A stretch of DNA of 6,025 bases from Actinomycetota bacterium (lineage in GTDB: Bacteria; Actinomycetota; Actinomycetes; Actinomycetales; Angustibacteraceae), in contig JACMOY010000124.1 in assembly GCA_014377795.1 (NCBI GenBank), positions 1 through 6,025 on the forward strand, written 5' to 3'. Below the pieces are notes generated by a model, which worked only from the letters and a program-made list of their open reading frames with translations, was not told the DNA's origin and made no database searches. Made by a program: the position numbers and the translations under genes. This document shows, piece after piece, positions 1 through 6,025 of this stretch. How positions within the stretch are numbered: the stretch's first letter is position 1; each line of letters begins with the position of its first letter.

Positions 1-559
1 CCGCGGCGACGGTGGTGTTGCCGATGCCGAGATCGCCGGGCACCAGCAGGTCGACTCCGGCGTCGACCTCCTCGTCGGCGATGGCCGTGCCTGCGGCGAA
101 AGCGGCGTCGACCTCGTCGTCGGTGAGGGCGTCCTCGCGGTCGATCGAGCCCGACCCGCGCCGCACCTTGTGACCGGTGACGTCGCCCGGCAGGTCGGCG
201 TCGGCACCGAGGTCGACGGCGCGCACGCTCGCGCCGTGCAGCCGTGCGAGCACGCTGATGCCGGCGTCGCCGGCCAGGATCGAGCGCACCATGGCGCCGG
301 TCACCTCGGCGGGGTAGGCCGAGACCCCCTGTGCTGCAACGCCGTGATCGCCCGCGAACACCACGACGCGGACGCGCTCGAGGGGCCGCGGGGGGCACTG
401 CCCCTGGGCGCCGGCGAGCCAGGCGGCGAGGCCCTCGAGCCGGCCGAGCGACCCCAGCGGCTTGACCAGGGTGTCGAGCCGGGCCCGGGCGGCGTCGCCC
501 GAGGCGACGTCACGCAAGCCGACCGCCTCGCGCAGCGCCGGCACGTCGATGGTGGTCAT
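1..559 (-). CDS. cobT: CobT, nicotinate-nucleotide:dimethylbenzimidazole phosphoribosyltransferase (partial, C-terminus beyond window)
   Basis: This enzyme moves the phosphoribosyl group of nicotinate mononucleotide onto a lower-ligand base such as 5,6-dimethylbenzimidazole, giving alpha-ribazole 5'-phosphate in the cytoplasm for nucleotide-loop assembly of B12. My translation from ATG at 559 gives 186 residues before the window edge, about half of the usual ~350. Family motifs seen are [10 protein letters not shown] (residues 33-42), FAGDHGV (68-74) and GDLGIGNTT (175-183). The C-terminal half, which carries the catalytic glutamate known from Salmonella CobT (Glu317), lies outside. In GDLGIGNTT an Asp stands where many homologues have Glu. 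The ATG overlaps the stop of the CobU fusion gene by 4 bases (ATGA, 556-559). A good ribosome binding site precedes it. The identification is firm; only the state of the unseen half is unknown. Confidence 0.95.
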   Translation of the reverse strand, partial: MTTIDVPALREAVGLRDVASGDAARARLDTLVKPLGSLGRLEGLAAWLAGAQGQCPPRPLERVRVVVFAGDHGVAAQGVSAYPAEVTGAMVRSILAGDAGISVLARLHGASVRAVDLGADADLPGDVTGHKVRRGSGSIDREDALTDDEVDAAFAAGTAIADEEVDAGVDLLVPGDLGIGNTTVAA

Positions 560-1914
560 GGTCGGTCCTCTCGTGACAGGTCGATCTCGCGCCCGGCCAC
601 GACGAGCAGCACCTGCTCGGACGCGGCCGCGATGCGCGAGCTGAGCCGGCCCAGCTCGTCGCGGAACAGCCTGCCCGAGGCGGTCGCGGGCACCACGCCT
701 GATCCCACCTCGTTGCCGACCGCGACGGTGCGGGTGCGTGTGGTGTGCCAGGCGGCGACCAGCGCGTCGACCCGATCGTCGACCCGGCCCCGCCACCCCT
801 CGCGCTCGTCCCAGGCGCCGCACTCGTCCAGGACCGCGGTCAGCCAGGTGCCGAGGCAGTCCACCAGGACCGGCTGCTGCGCTGACCGCAGCACCTCGGC
901 GACGGCCGTCGTCTCGCAGGTCACCCAGCCGGCGGGACGGCGGTCGCGGTGCAGCCGCACCCGCTCGCCCCACTCGGCGTCGTCAGCGCCGGGCGCTGGG
1001 CCGGTGGCGACGTAGGTGACGGCGGGCTCGGCCTGCAGCAGCCGCTCGGCGGTCGTCGACTTGCCCGACCTGGCGCCCCCGAGCACCAGGGTGCGTCGCG
1101 GGGCGGGTCGGCGCGGTGCGCTGGTGGGTCCCGGCGTCAGCTCGGTGCCGTCGTCGACGACGCGCGCCCCCCAGCGCGACAGCCGTCGCGCGAGGTCGGG
1201 CGGGCTGTGGTGCGAGAGGTGCACGGCCACGACGTCGGTGCCCTCGGTGACCGCCCCGACCTCGCGCAGGGCGCGCAGCTCGGCGGCGAACGCGTCCAGG
1301 TCGAGGTGGTCGACCCCCGTGGGCGCGCCAGGCCCGCGACGGTCGCCGAGGGTGGCTTCGAGCAGGACGAGGTCGTACGCCGCACCCGTTGCGGCAGTGC
1401 GGGTCTGGGCGGGCAGCGGGCCGGTGTCGGTGGCGTAGAGCACCCGGGTGCCGGCGCCGTCGGTGACGTCGTACAGCACCGCCCCGTCCTCGTGGTTCGC
1501 CGCCAGCACCCGCACGACGTAGCCGCCGGCGTCGAGCACCTCGCCGGGGACGACCGGGGCGAAGACGACCGGGGAGTCCGGGCCGACCCACTGGCTCCAC
1601 GCGGCGATCACGGACGCCGGCCCGGCCACCATGAGCGGCTCGACCCGGCCGGCCCAGGTGCGCGCCAGCAGGGCCATCGGGGCGCTGTGGTCAGGGTGGT
1701 CGTGGGTCACCAGCAGGTGGGTCACCGAGCGCAGGCCGTCGGCGTGACGCAGCGCTGCCCGGGGCGTCTCGGGCCCACAGTCCAGCAGCAGCCGGTCGTC
1801 GACGAGCGCGCTGGTGGGTGAGCGCAGGGTGGTCGCCGACCGGCACGATGCGCAGTCGCAGAACGCGTTAGGCCACCCGTCGGCCGAGCCGGTGCCGAGC
1901 AGCTGCACCCTCAT
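556..1914 (-). CDS. cobU: PhnP-like metallo-beta-lactamase-fold hydrolase fused to CobU (AdoCbi kinase / AdoCbi-phosphate guanylyltransferase)
   Basis: A 452-residue two-domain protein. Residues 1-~258 are a metallo-beta-lactamase fold of PhnP type: LLGTG at 5-9, a CxCxxC cluster (C19, C21, C24), THDHPDH (H71, H73, D75, H76), H141, D163, H232 and H235. These match in order the two-metal site and the Cys3His structural zinc site known in E. coli PhnP. A Pro/Arg-rich linker (~261-274) follows. Residues ~275-452 are CobU: P-loop GGARSGKS (279-286), HRDRRP with H322 as the likely guanylylated His (His46 of Salmonella CobU, aligned by pattern), VDCLGTWLT (351-359), [10 protein letters not shown] (400-409) and a C-terminal LLVVAG. 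CobU phosphorylates adenosylcobinamide and then makes AdoCbi-GDP. The hydrolase substrate is unknown. The start was chosen at ATG 1914 because LLGTG follows at once and ATGA overlaps the S-component stop; the open frame runs on to 2298, but only as shadow. I recall similar fusions in other actinomycetes, so the architecture may not be unique. Confidence 0.93.
   Translation of the reverse strand: MRVQLLGTGSADGWPNAFCDCASCRSATTLRSPTSALVDDRLLLDCGPETPRAALRHADGLRSVTHLLVTHDHPDHSAPMALLARTWAGRVEPLMVAGPASVIAAWSQWVGPDSPVVFAPVVPGEVLDAGGYVVRVLAANHEDGAVLYDVTDGAGTRVLYATDTGPLPAQTRTAATGAAYDLVLLEATLGDRRGPGAPTGVDHLDLDAFAAELRALREVGAVTEGTDVVAVHLSHHSPPDLARRLSRWGARVVDDGTELTPGPTSAPRRPAPRRTLVLGGARSGKSTTAERLLQAEPAVTYVATGPAPGADDAEWGERVRLHRDRRPAGWVTCETTAVAEVLRSAQQPVLVDCLGTWLTAVLDECGAWDEREGWRGRVDDRVDALVAAWHTTRTRTVAVGNEVGSGVVPATASGRLFRDELGRLSSRIAAASEQVLLVVAGREIDLSREDRP
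567..572 (-). promoter_or_regulatory. Shine-Dalgarno site for cobT
   Basis: On the minus strand GAGAGG lies 7 bases before the cobT ATG (559), inside the last codons of the CobU fusion gene. It supports that start, and it is the clearest ribosome binding site at any junction in the window. The other four overlapping starts have weak or no purine-rich site and probably depend more on coupling to the gene before them. Confidence 0.6.
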
Positions 1915-2723
1915 GCGGGCTCGAAGGTCACCGGCGCCGAGAACGCAGCGCGCCGGGCGGCGCGGCGCAGCGCACCGAGCACCGCGCGCCCGGCGAGCAG
2001 CACGAGCAGGACGTTCGTCAGGGCGCGGCCGAGGTCCCAGCCCAGCGAGGTGGCCAGGCTGAAGAGCACGAACCGGTGCAGGTTCTCGAGCACCGGGGCG
2101 CCCGCGACGAACGACAGCTGGGTGCCCGGGCCGACGCTGAACGGCCAGAACGACATGTTCATCGCCAGCCCGTACGCCAGGCCGCTGACCGCCCCGTACG
2201 CCGCGAGCAGCGCGAGCTCGGCGCGGCCACGCGCGGCGGGCAGCAGCCCGGCGCCCAGCCCGACCCAGGCGGCCCCGAGCATCTGGAACGGCAGCCACGG
2301 CCCCACCCCGCCGGTCACCAGGGCCGACGCGGCCAGCGTCGTGGCGCCCAGCACGAATCCGAACCCGGCTCCGAAGACCCGACCGGCCAGCACCAGCAGG
2401 AAGAAGACGGTCTCGAGCCCGGCGGTGCCGGCGCCGAGCGGGCGCAGGGCCGCACCGACCGCTGAGAGCACGCCCAGCATCGCGACGGCCTTGACGTCCA
2501 GACCGCCTTCGGCCACCTCGGCGAGGACGACGGCGAGCAGCAGCACCAGCAGCCCGCCGAACACCAGGGGGGCGTCCGAGCTGTGGGCGAGTCCGGTGCC
2601 GGGGTCGACCAGCAGCGGCCAGCCGAACGCGGCGACACCGAGCACCGAGACCAGCGCCACGACCGCGGTCGACCGCGGCCGCAGCCGGACGGCGTGCACC
2701 CGCGCCGGCGCGAGGGTGGTCAC
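1911..2723 (-). CDS. ECF transporter S component (substrate-binding membrane protein), probably for a corrinoid
   Basis: A 270-residue, very hydrophobic protein expected in the cytoplasmic membrane. It should bind the vitamin and dock on the T component and ATPase encoded just upstream. Hydrophobic segments lie at about 18-37, 53-70, 78-95, 104-125, 127-160 (perhaps two), 166-186 and 212-243. Stretches typical of actinomycete S components are GGVGPWLPFQMLGAAWVG (138-155) and the aromatic-rich MNMSFWPF (188-195). The C-terminus has an Arg-rich run (253-258), consistent with a cytoplasmic tail. The start is GTG at 2723, whose GTGA overlaps the stop of the ATPase gene. There is no strong ribosome binding site. 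Membership of the ECF S family is well supported by sequence style and by the T-A-S gene order. A cobalamin or cobinamide substrate is inferred from the following cobU and cobT and is not proved by residues; cobalt-related or other vitamins remain possible. Confidence 0.88.
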   Translation of the reverse strand: MTTLAPARVHAVRLRPRSTAVVALVSVLGVAAFGWPLLVDPGTGLAHSSDAPLVFGGLLVLLLAVVLAEVAEGGLDVKAVAMLGVLSAVGAALRPLGAGTAGLETVFFLLVLAGRVFGAGFGFVLGATTLAASALVTGGVGPWLPFQMLGAAWVGLGAGLLPAARGRAELALLAAYGAVSGLAYGLAMNMSFWPFSVGPGTQLSFVAGAPVLENLHRFVLFSLATSLGWDLGRALTNVLLVLLAGRAVLGALRRAARRAAFSAPVTFEPA

Positions 2724-4366
2724 GACGGCACCGCCGCGAGCTCGTCGCGCACCTGGCGCACGGTCATGAACTGCTGCGGGGCGACGATCTTGGCCACCTG
2801 GGGGGCGAAGGCGGGCGAGGCCAGGATCACCTCGGACGTCGGCCCGTCGGCGACCACCTCACCGTCGGCCATCACCACGACCCGGTCGGCGGTCTCGGCG
2901 ACGAACTCGACGTCGTGGGTCGAGATGACCACGCAGCGGCCCCTCGCGGTGAGCTCGTGCACGACGTCACGCAGCCGCCGCTTGGCGCCGTAGTCCAGGC
3001 CGCGGGTGGGCTCGTCCAGCAGCAGCACCGTGGGGTCGGCGCTGAGCTGGATCGCGAGCACCAGGGCCAGTCGTTGGCCCTCGCTGACGTCGCGCGGGTG
3101 GGACGCGGGGTCGATGCCTGGGGCGAGCCGTTCGAGCAGCGCCGCGCACGAGCCCGCCGGCCGCTCGCTCTCGGCGTCGGCCCGGGCGCACTCGGCGCCG
3201 ACCGCGTCCAGGTAGAGCAGGTCGGAGGGTTCCTGGGGTACCAGCCCGACGATCCGGCGGGCGCGCTGGGGGTCCAGCCGGGCGGGGTCGAGGACCTCGC
3301 CGAACGGTTCGGGCTTGAGCAGCACCCGACCCCGGTCGCGTCGTCCAGAACCCTGCAGAGCCCACAGCAACGAGGACTTGCCGGCCCCGTTGCGTCCCAC
3401 CAGCGCGCACACCTCGCCGCAGCGCAGGGTCAGGTCGACCCCGGCGACGGCGACGGTCTGCCCGTAGCGGACGACGACGTCGCTGGCCACCAGGACGTCC
3501 TGCGTCGGTGTCGACTGCGGCGCCACCGCGACCCGGGGTGCCGCGAGGTCGAGCCGGTCGCGCAGCGGCCCGGCCAGCCGGCGGGCGTCGCGCACCGACA
3601 GCGGCAGCGGCGACCAGTGCGCCAGGCGGCCCAGCTCGACGACCGGGGGCGCGACGGTCGCGGTGGCCACGAGCGTGGCGGGGTCGCCGTCCTCGACCCG
3701 GCCGCCGGGCAGCAGGTGCACCAGCCGGTCGGCGTACTGCAGCACCCGCTCGAGGCGGTGCTCGGCCATCAGCACGGTGACCCCGAGGTCGTGCACCAGG
3801 CGGGTGATGGCGGCGAGGACCTCCTCGGCGGCGGCCGGGTCCAGCGCCGACGTCGGCTCGTCCAGCACGAGCACGCGCGGGTGGGTGGTGAGGACGGCGC
3901 CGATCGCGACGCGCTGCTGCTGACCGCCGGACAGGTCGCGCAGCGGGCGGCGACGCAGGTCGGCGAGGCCGAGCAGGTCGATGGTCTCCTCGACCCGCTT
4001 GCGCATCACGCCGGCGGGCAGAGCCAGCTGCTCCATGCCGTAGGCGAGCTCCTCCTCGACGGTGTCGGTGACGAAGCCGAGCAACGGGTCCTGGCCCACC
4101 ACACCGACGACGTCGGCGAGGTCTCGGGGTCGGTGCTCGCTGGTGTCGCGACCGAGCACCGTGACCCGGCCGGCCAGGGTGCCGCCGGTGAAGTGCGGCA
4201 CCAGGCCGTTCACGGCCCCGAGCAGCGTCGACTTGCCTGACCCGGTTCGCCCGACGACCAGGCACAGCTCGCCCTCGTCCACGCGCAGGTCGACCTCGCG
4301 CAGCGTCGGCTCGGTCGCGCCGGTGTAGGTGACGCTGACCCGGTCGAAGTCGATCGCCACGCTCAT
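2720..4366 (-). CDS. ECF transporter ATP-binding protein with two fused ABC domains (A-A')
   Basis: A 548-residue protein carrying both ATPase halves that power the ECF transporter from the cytoplasmic face. Domain 1 (~1-240): Walker A GRTGSGKST (39-47), Q-loop Q92, signature LSGGQQQR (145-152), Walker B LVLDEP with D169/E170, D-loop SALD (173-176), H-loop H203. A linker of about 45 residues follows. Domain 2 (~289-530): Walker A GRNGAGKSS (324-332), Q-loop Q378, altered signature VSEGQR (427-432), Walker B LLLDEP with D451/E452, D-loop RGLD (455-458), H-loop H484. All catalytic motifs except the second signature are canonical, so both halves probably bind ATP. ATG 4366 was chosen because it overlaps the T-component stop (ATGA, 4363-4366) and is followed by a normal ABC N-terminus. 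The open frame continues to 5536 but there reads antisense-like Arg/Ala-rich shadow. It lies between the T and S genes, as expected for a complete ECF module. Confidence 0.95.
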   Translation of the reverse strand: MSVAIDFDRVSVTYTGATEPTLREVDLRVDEGELCLVVGRTGSGKSTLLGAVNGLVPHFTGGTLAGRVTVLGRDTSEHRPRDLADVVGVVGQDPLLGFVTDTVEEELAYGMEQLALPAGVMRKRVEETIDLLGLADLRRRPLRDLSGGQQQRVAIGAVLTTHPRVLVLDEPTSALDPAAAEEVLAAITRLVHDLGVTVLMAEHRLERVLQYADRLVHLLPGGRVEDGDPATLVATATVAPPVVELGRLAHWSPLPLSVRDARRLAGPLRDRLDLAAPRVAVAPQSTPTQDVLVASDVVVRYGQTVAVAGVDLTLRCGEVCALVGRNGAGKSSLLWALQGSGRRDRGRVLLKPEPFGEVLDPARLDPQRARRIVGLVPQEPSDLLYLDAVGAECARADAESERPAGSCAALLERLAPGIDPASHPRDVSEGQRLALVLAIQLSADPTVLLLDEPTRGLDYGAKRRLRDVVHELTARGRCVVISTHDVEFVAETADRVVVMADGEVVADGPTSEVILASPAFAPQVAKIVAPQQFMTVRQVRDELAAVPS

Positions 4367-5475
4367 CGCGGCACCGGCGGCGGCGAGACGACGGCGACCA
4401 GGGTGGCCAGCAGCACACCCGCGACCGGCACCAGCGGCACCGCGGGGACAGCGAGCGGCTGCAGCGGGGCGAGAAGGACGCTGGGGTCCAGCTGCCCCTG
4501 AAGCAGCATGGCGAGCACGACAGCCAGCCCCAGGCCGGACGCCGCCCACTCGGGCGCCCGCCACGGGTCGGGCCGGTAGGTGCTGCGTCGCAGCCGCCGG
4601 TTGCCCAGCCACAGGCCCGTCAAGGCCAGTGCCAGCCCGGTGAGCAGCGTCGTCACCGACAGGGAGCCCGGCGTGCTCGCGTCCAGCAGCCCGTACAACC
4701 CGACGCAGGTGCCGAGCAGGCCGCCGAGCACGAGCACGCCGGTGCCGCGCCGGGTGCGGGCGGGCACCTGCGCGATCCGCCCGTAGCCGCGCGAGTCCAT
4801 CGCCGCGGCCAGCGCCAGCGACCGGTCGAGGGCGTCCTGCAGCACGGGCAGGACGACGCGCCCGGCCCCACGCAGGCCCCGCACCCGCTCGCCACGCAAC
4901 CGGCGGGCCCGTCGCACGCGCAGGACGCTCTCGGCGAGCTGGGGGGCGACGGTGATCGAGACGACGACGGCCACCCCGATGTCGTGCAGCGCCCCCGGCA
5001 GGGTGCGCAGCAGCCGCTTGGGGTCGGCGAGGGCGTTCGCGGCGCCGATGCAGGCGATCAGGGTGGCCAGGCGCAGTCCCTCGTACGCCGCGCCGAGCAG
5101 CCCCTCGAGGGCCACCGGCCCGCCCAGGGTGATCCCCGCGGCCCAGGACGGCAGCGGGACGGTGGGCAGGCGCACGAGCAGGTGGTCGCCGTACTTGAAC
5201 CCCACGGCCACGTGCAGCACGACCCGGCCCACCACGATGAGGGCGCCCAGCACGAGGTAGAGCCGGAACGACCGGGCCCACGGCGAGTCGGTGCGCCGAG
5301 CGGCGACGACCAGGCAGGTCGATGACAGCACCAGGGCCAGCAGCAGCGGGTTGGTGGTGCGGCTGGCGGCGACGGCCATCCCGATGGCCCACAGCCACCA
5401 GCCGGCAGGGTGCAGCGGCCGGGCCAGTCGACCGGTGAGCGCCGCGGGTGCGGTCGCGGTCAGCGACGCGGTCAC
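4363..5475 (-). CDS. ECF transporter transmembrane T component (EcfT/CbiQ family)
   Basis: A 370-residue membrane protein that couples ATP hydrolysis in the A-A' subunit to movement of the S component. Hydrophobic segments lie at about 26-37, 43-59, 70-90, 112-148 and 163-180. A charged cytoplasmic region (181-244) holds the two coupling-helix motifs of the family: RRARR (188-192) and MDSRGYG (226-232), which correspond to the Ala-Arg-Gly-type motifs that contact the ATPases. Four further hydrophobic stretches follow (~246-264, 275-290, 311-327, 337-363), so the protein is about 100 residues longer than the ~265 of classical EcfT. The start is GTG at 5475: its GTGA overlaps the upstream stop, and the next in-frame Met (33) would cut the first hydrophobic segment. 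There is no good ribosome binding site, so it probably relies on coupling. Family assignment is strong; the name cbiQ is avoided because a cobalt-specific role is not shown. Confidence 0.91.
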   Translation of the reverse strand: MTASLTATAPAALTGRLARPLHPAGWWLWAIGMAVAASRTTNPLLLALVLSSTCLVVAARRTDSPWARSFRLYLVLGALIVVGRVVLHVAVGFKYGDHLLVRLPTVPLPSWAAGITLGGPVALEGLLGAAYEGLRLATLIACIGAANALADPKRLLRTLPGALHDIGVAVVVSITVAPQLAESVLRVRRARRLRGERVRGLRGAGRVVLPVLQDALDRSLALAAAMDSRGYGRIAQVPARTRRGTGVLVLGGLLGTCVGLYGLLDASTPGSLSVTTLLTGLALALTGLWLGNRRLRRSTYRPDPWRAPEWAASGLGLAVVLAMLLQGQLDPSVLLAPLQPLAVPAVPLVPVAGVLLATLVAVVSPPPVPR

Positions 5476-6025
5476 GGTGATCGTCTGCGCCTGGTGAGCA
5501 GTGCAGCGCCGCCCCCCAGCGCCAGCACCAGGGCACCGACCAGCGCGGGCCCGGTCAGGCCCCCCGAGCCGGACCCCGGGCTGGACGCCGGGTCGGCGAC
5601 GACCGTGCTGTCAGTCGGGGTGGGGGTGTCTGTGGGCGGGGTCGCGGTGGGGGTGACGGGCGGGCGCGTCGTCGCCGTCGGCTCCGGTGCGGTGGTCGTC
5701 GCGGCCCGGGTCGTGGACCCCGGACCGGCGGAGGTCCGTGCTGGGCTCGGTGCGGTGGTCCTCGGTGCGGTGGTCCTCGGCGTGGTGGTCCTTGGTGCGG
5801 TGGTCTTCGGTGCGGTGGTCGTCGATGGTGTCGGGCGCGGCGGCGTGCTGCGCGATGGTGTCGCGCCCGGTGTGGTCGGTGCGGGTGTGGGACGCGGTGT
5901 GCTCGCGGCGGGGGGTCGGACGCCCGGTGGTGCGCCCGAGCCGAACGCCCACCCCTCGACGCTGCCCGGCGGGGGGTCGAAGCTGCCGGCGCCCAGGCTC
6001 GAGTACGTCCACGCGCCACCGGGCC
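5472..6025 (-). CDS. C-terminal part of an exported, membrane-tethered protein with Thr/Pro-rich stalk (possible SCO2322 family; N-terminus beyond window)
   Basis: The visible 183 residues start at the window edge and end at TGA 5474-5472. The first ~30 (with AWTYSSLGAGSF and GSVEGWAFG) look like the end of a folded Trp/Tyr/Gly-rich extracellular domain. I recognise this pattern, with moderate confidence, from the uncharacterised actinomycete SCO2322 family found next to ECF transporter genes. Residues ~31-150 are a disordered Thr/Pro/Ala stalk containing five tandem TTAPR-like pentapeptides (69-93). Residues ~157-176 form one hydrophobic helix, followed by RRRR (178-181) and the end, so the C-terminus should be inside and the rest outside. 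There is no LPXTG sortase motif. Reading frame evidence: this frame alone gives the stalk-helix-Arg ending, and its stop overlaps the T-component GTG by 4 bases. It may catch or present the transported corrinoid at the cell surface; that is inference. Its signal peptide would be off the window. Confidence 0.85.
   Translation of the reverse strand, partial: PGGAWTYSSLGAGSFDPPPGSVEGWAFGSGAPPGVRPPAASTPRPTPAPTTPGATPSRSTPPRPTPSTTTAPKTTAPRTTTPRTTAPRTTAPSPARTSAGPGSTTRAATTTAPEPTATTRPPVTPTATPPTDTPTPTDSTVVADPASSPGSGSGGLTGPALVGALVLALGGGAALLTRRRRSP
5745..5820 (-). repeat. Tandem 15-base repeat (5 units) coding for TTAPR pentapeptides
   Basis: Five adjoining 15-base units occupy 5746-5820. On the plus strand the consensus is CTCGGTGCGGTGGTC, and the first two units are identical. 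The other three differ at one to two positions. In the coding frame they give TTAPK, TTAPR, TTTPR, TTAPR and TTAPS. A partial copy of the unit also occurs near 5684-5698. As an in-frame minisatellite within a stalk, unit number can change without breaking the protein. Confidence 0.9.

Noticed and set aside
170..1821. Plus-strand open frames 170-1015 and 949-1821 opposite cobT and the CobU fusion
   Set aside because: Both mirror well-supported minus-strand genes, have low-complexity composition and show no conserved motif.
1915..2298. N-terminal extension of the hydrolase-CobU frame up to 2298
   Set aside because: It overlaps the S component entirely and is Arg/Ala-rich without motifs. The metallo-hydrolase fold starts right after ATG 1914.
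2915..4240. Long plus-strand open frame of 441 codons opposite the ATPase gene
   Set aside because: It is the antisense of a gene with unmistakable ABC motifs. Its protein is Gln/Gly/Val/Arg-rich with no recognisable fold. Such frames are expected in very GC-rich DNA.
4367..5536. N-terminal extension of the ATPase frame up to 5536
   Set aside because: The extension reads Arg/Ala/Pro-rich shadow of the T component in another frame. The ABC domain begins normally at ATG 4366.
5472..5560. LPXTG sortase signal at the C-terminus of the surface protein
   Set aside because: The tail has a hydrophobic helix and RRRR, but the preceding sequence is SGGLTGPAL with no LPXTG. A simple membrane anchor fits better.
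5611..6012. Histidine-rich repeats (DHRTE-like) in a second minus frame, tempting as a cobalt- or metal-binding protein
   Set aside because: It is an alternate-frame reading of the same 15-base repeat. The frame ends without a membrane helix and does not meet the T-component start, whereas the Thr/Pro frame does both. A third frame (5555-6019) is Arg/Pro/His-rich for the same reason.
1..6025. Cobalamin riboswitch, promoter, terminator, tRNA, insertion sequence or CRISPR
   Set aside because: Genes overlap at every junction, leaving no intergenic space, and I saw no such structure inside the coding regions. Any riboswitch or promoter should lie beyond the right edge.

Overview
The window is a dense, very GC-rich stretch (well over 70% by eye, third codon positions almost all G or C) in the style of an actinomycete (Actinomycetota). 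The genus cannot be named from the sequence. Every supported gene lies on the minus strand and there is essentially no intergenic DNA. Six genes, the outer two cut by the window edges, form one run that reads from position 6025 down to position 1.

In transcription order these are: (1) the C-terminal part of an exported, membrane-tethered protein with a Thr/Pro-rich stalk (about 6025-5472); (2) an EcfT/CbiQ-type transmembrane T component of an ECF transporter (5475-4363); (3) a double ATP-binding subunit with two complete ABC domains (4366-2720); (4) an ECF substrate-binding S component (2723-1911); (5) a fusion of a PhnP-like metallo-beta-lactamase-fold hydrolase with the CobU kinase/guanylyltransferase (1914-556); (6) the N-terminal half of CobT (559-1, continuing past the left edge).

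The layout suggests a corrinoid uptake and salvage operon. An ECF transporter, perhaps aided by a surface protein, would bring a cobamide or cobinamide into the cell. CobU would phosphorylate it and activate it with GTP to AdoCbi-GDP. CobT would supply alpha-ribazole phosphate for the lower ligand. CobS, the enzyme that joins the two, is not seen and is expected nearby. The corrinoid substrate is inferred from the neighbours and is not read from the S component itself.

All five gene junctions are the same 4-base start/stop overlap (GTGA or ATGA), so the genes are probably translationally coupled and made in fixed proportion. No promoter, riboswitch, terminator, RNA gene, CRISPR or mobile element is visible; the operon's promoter must lie beyond the right edge. 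The most interesting points are the hydrolase fused to CobU, with its full set of PhnP-type metal ligands, and the tethered surface protein at the head of the transporter genes.
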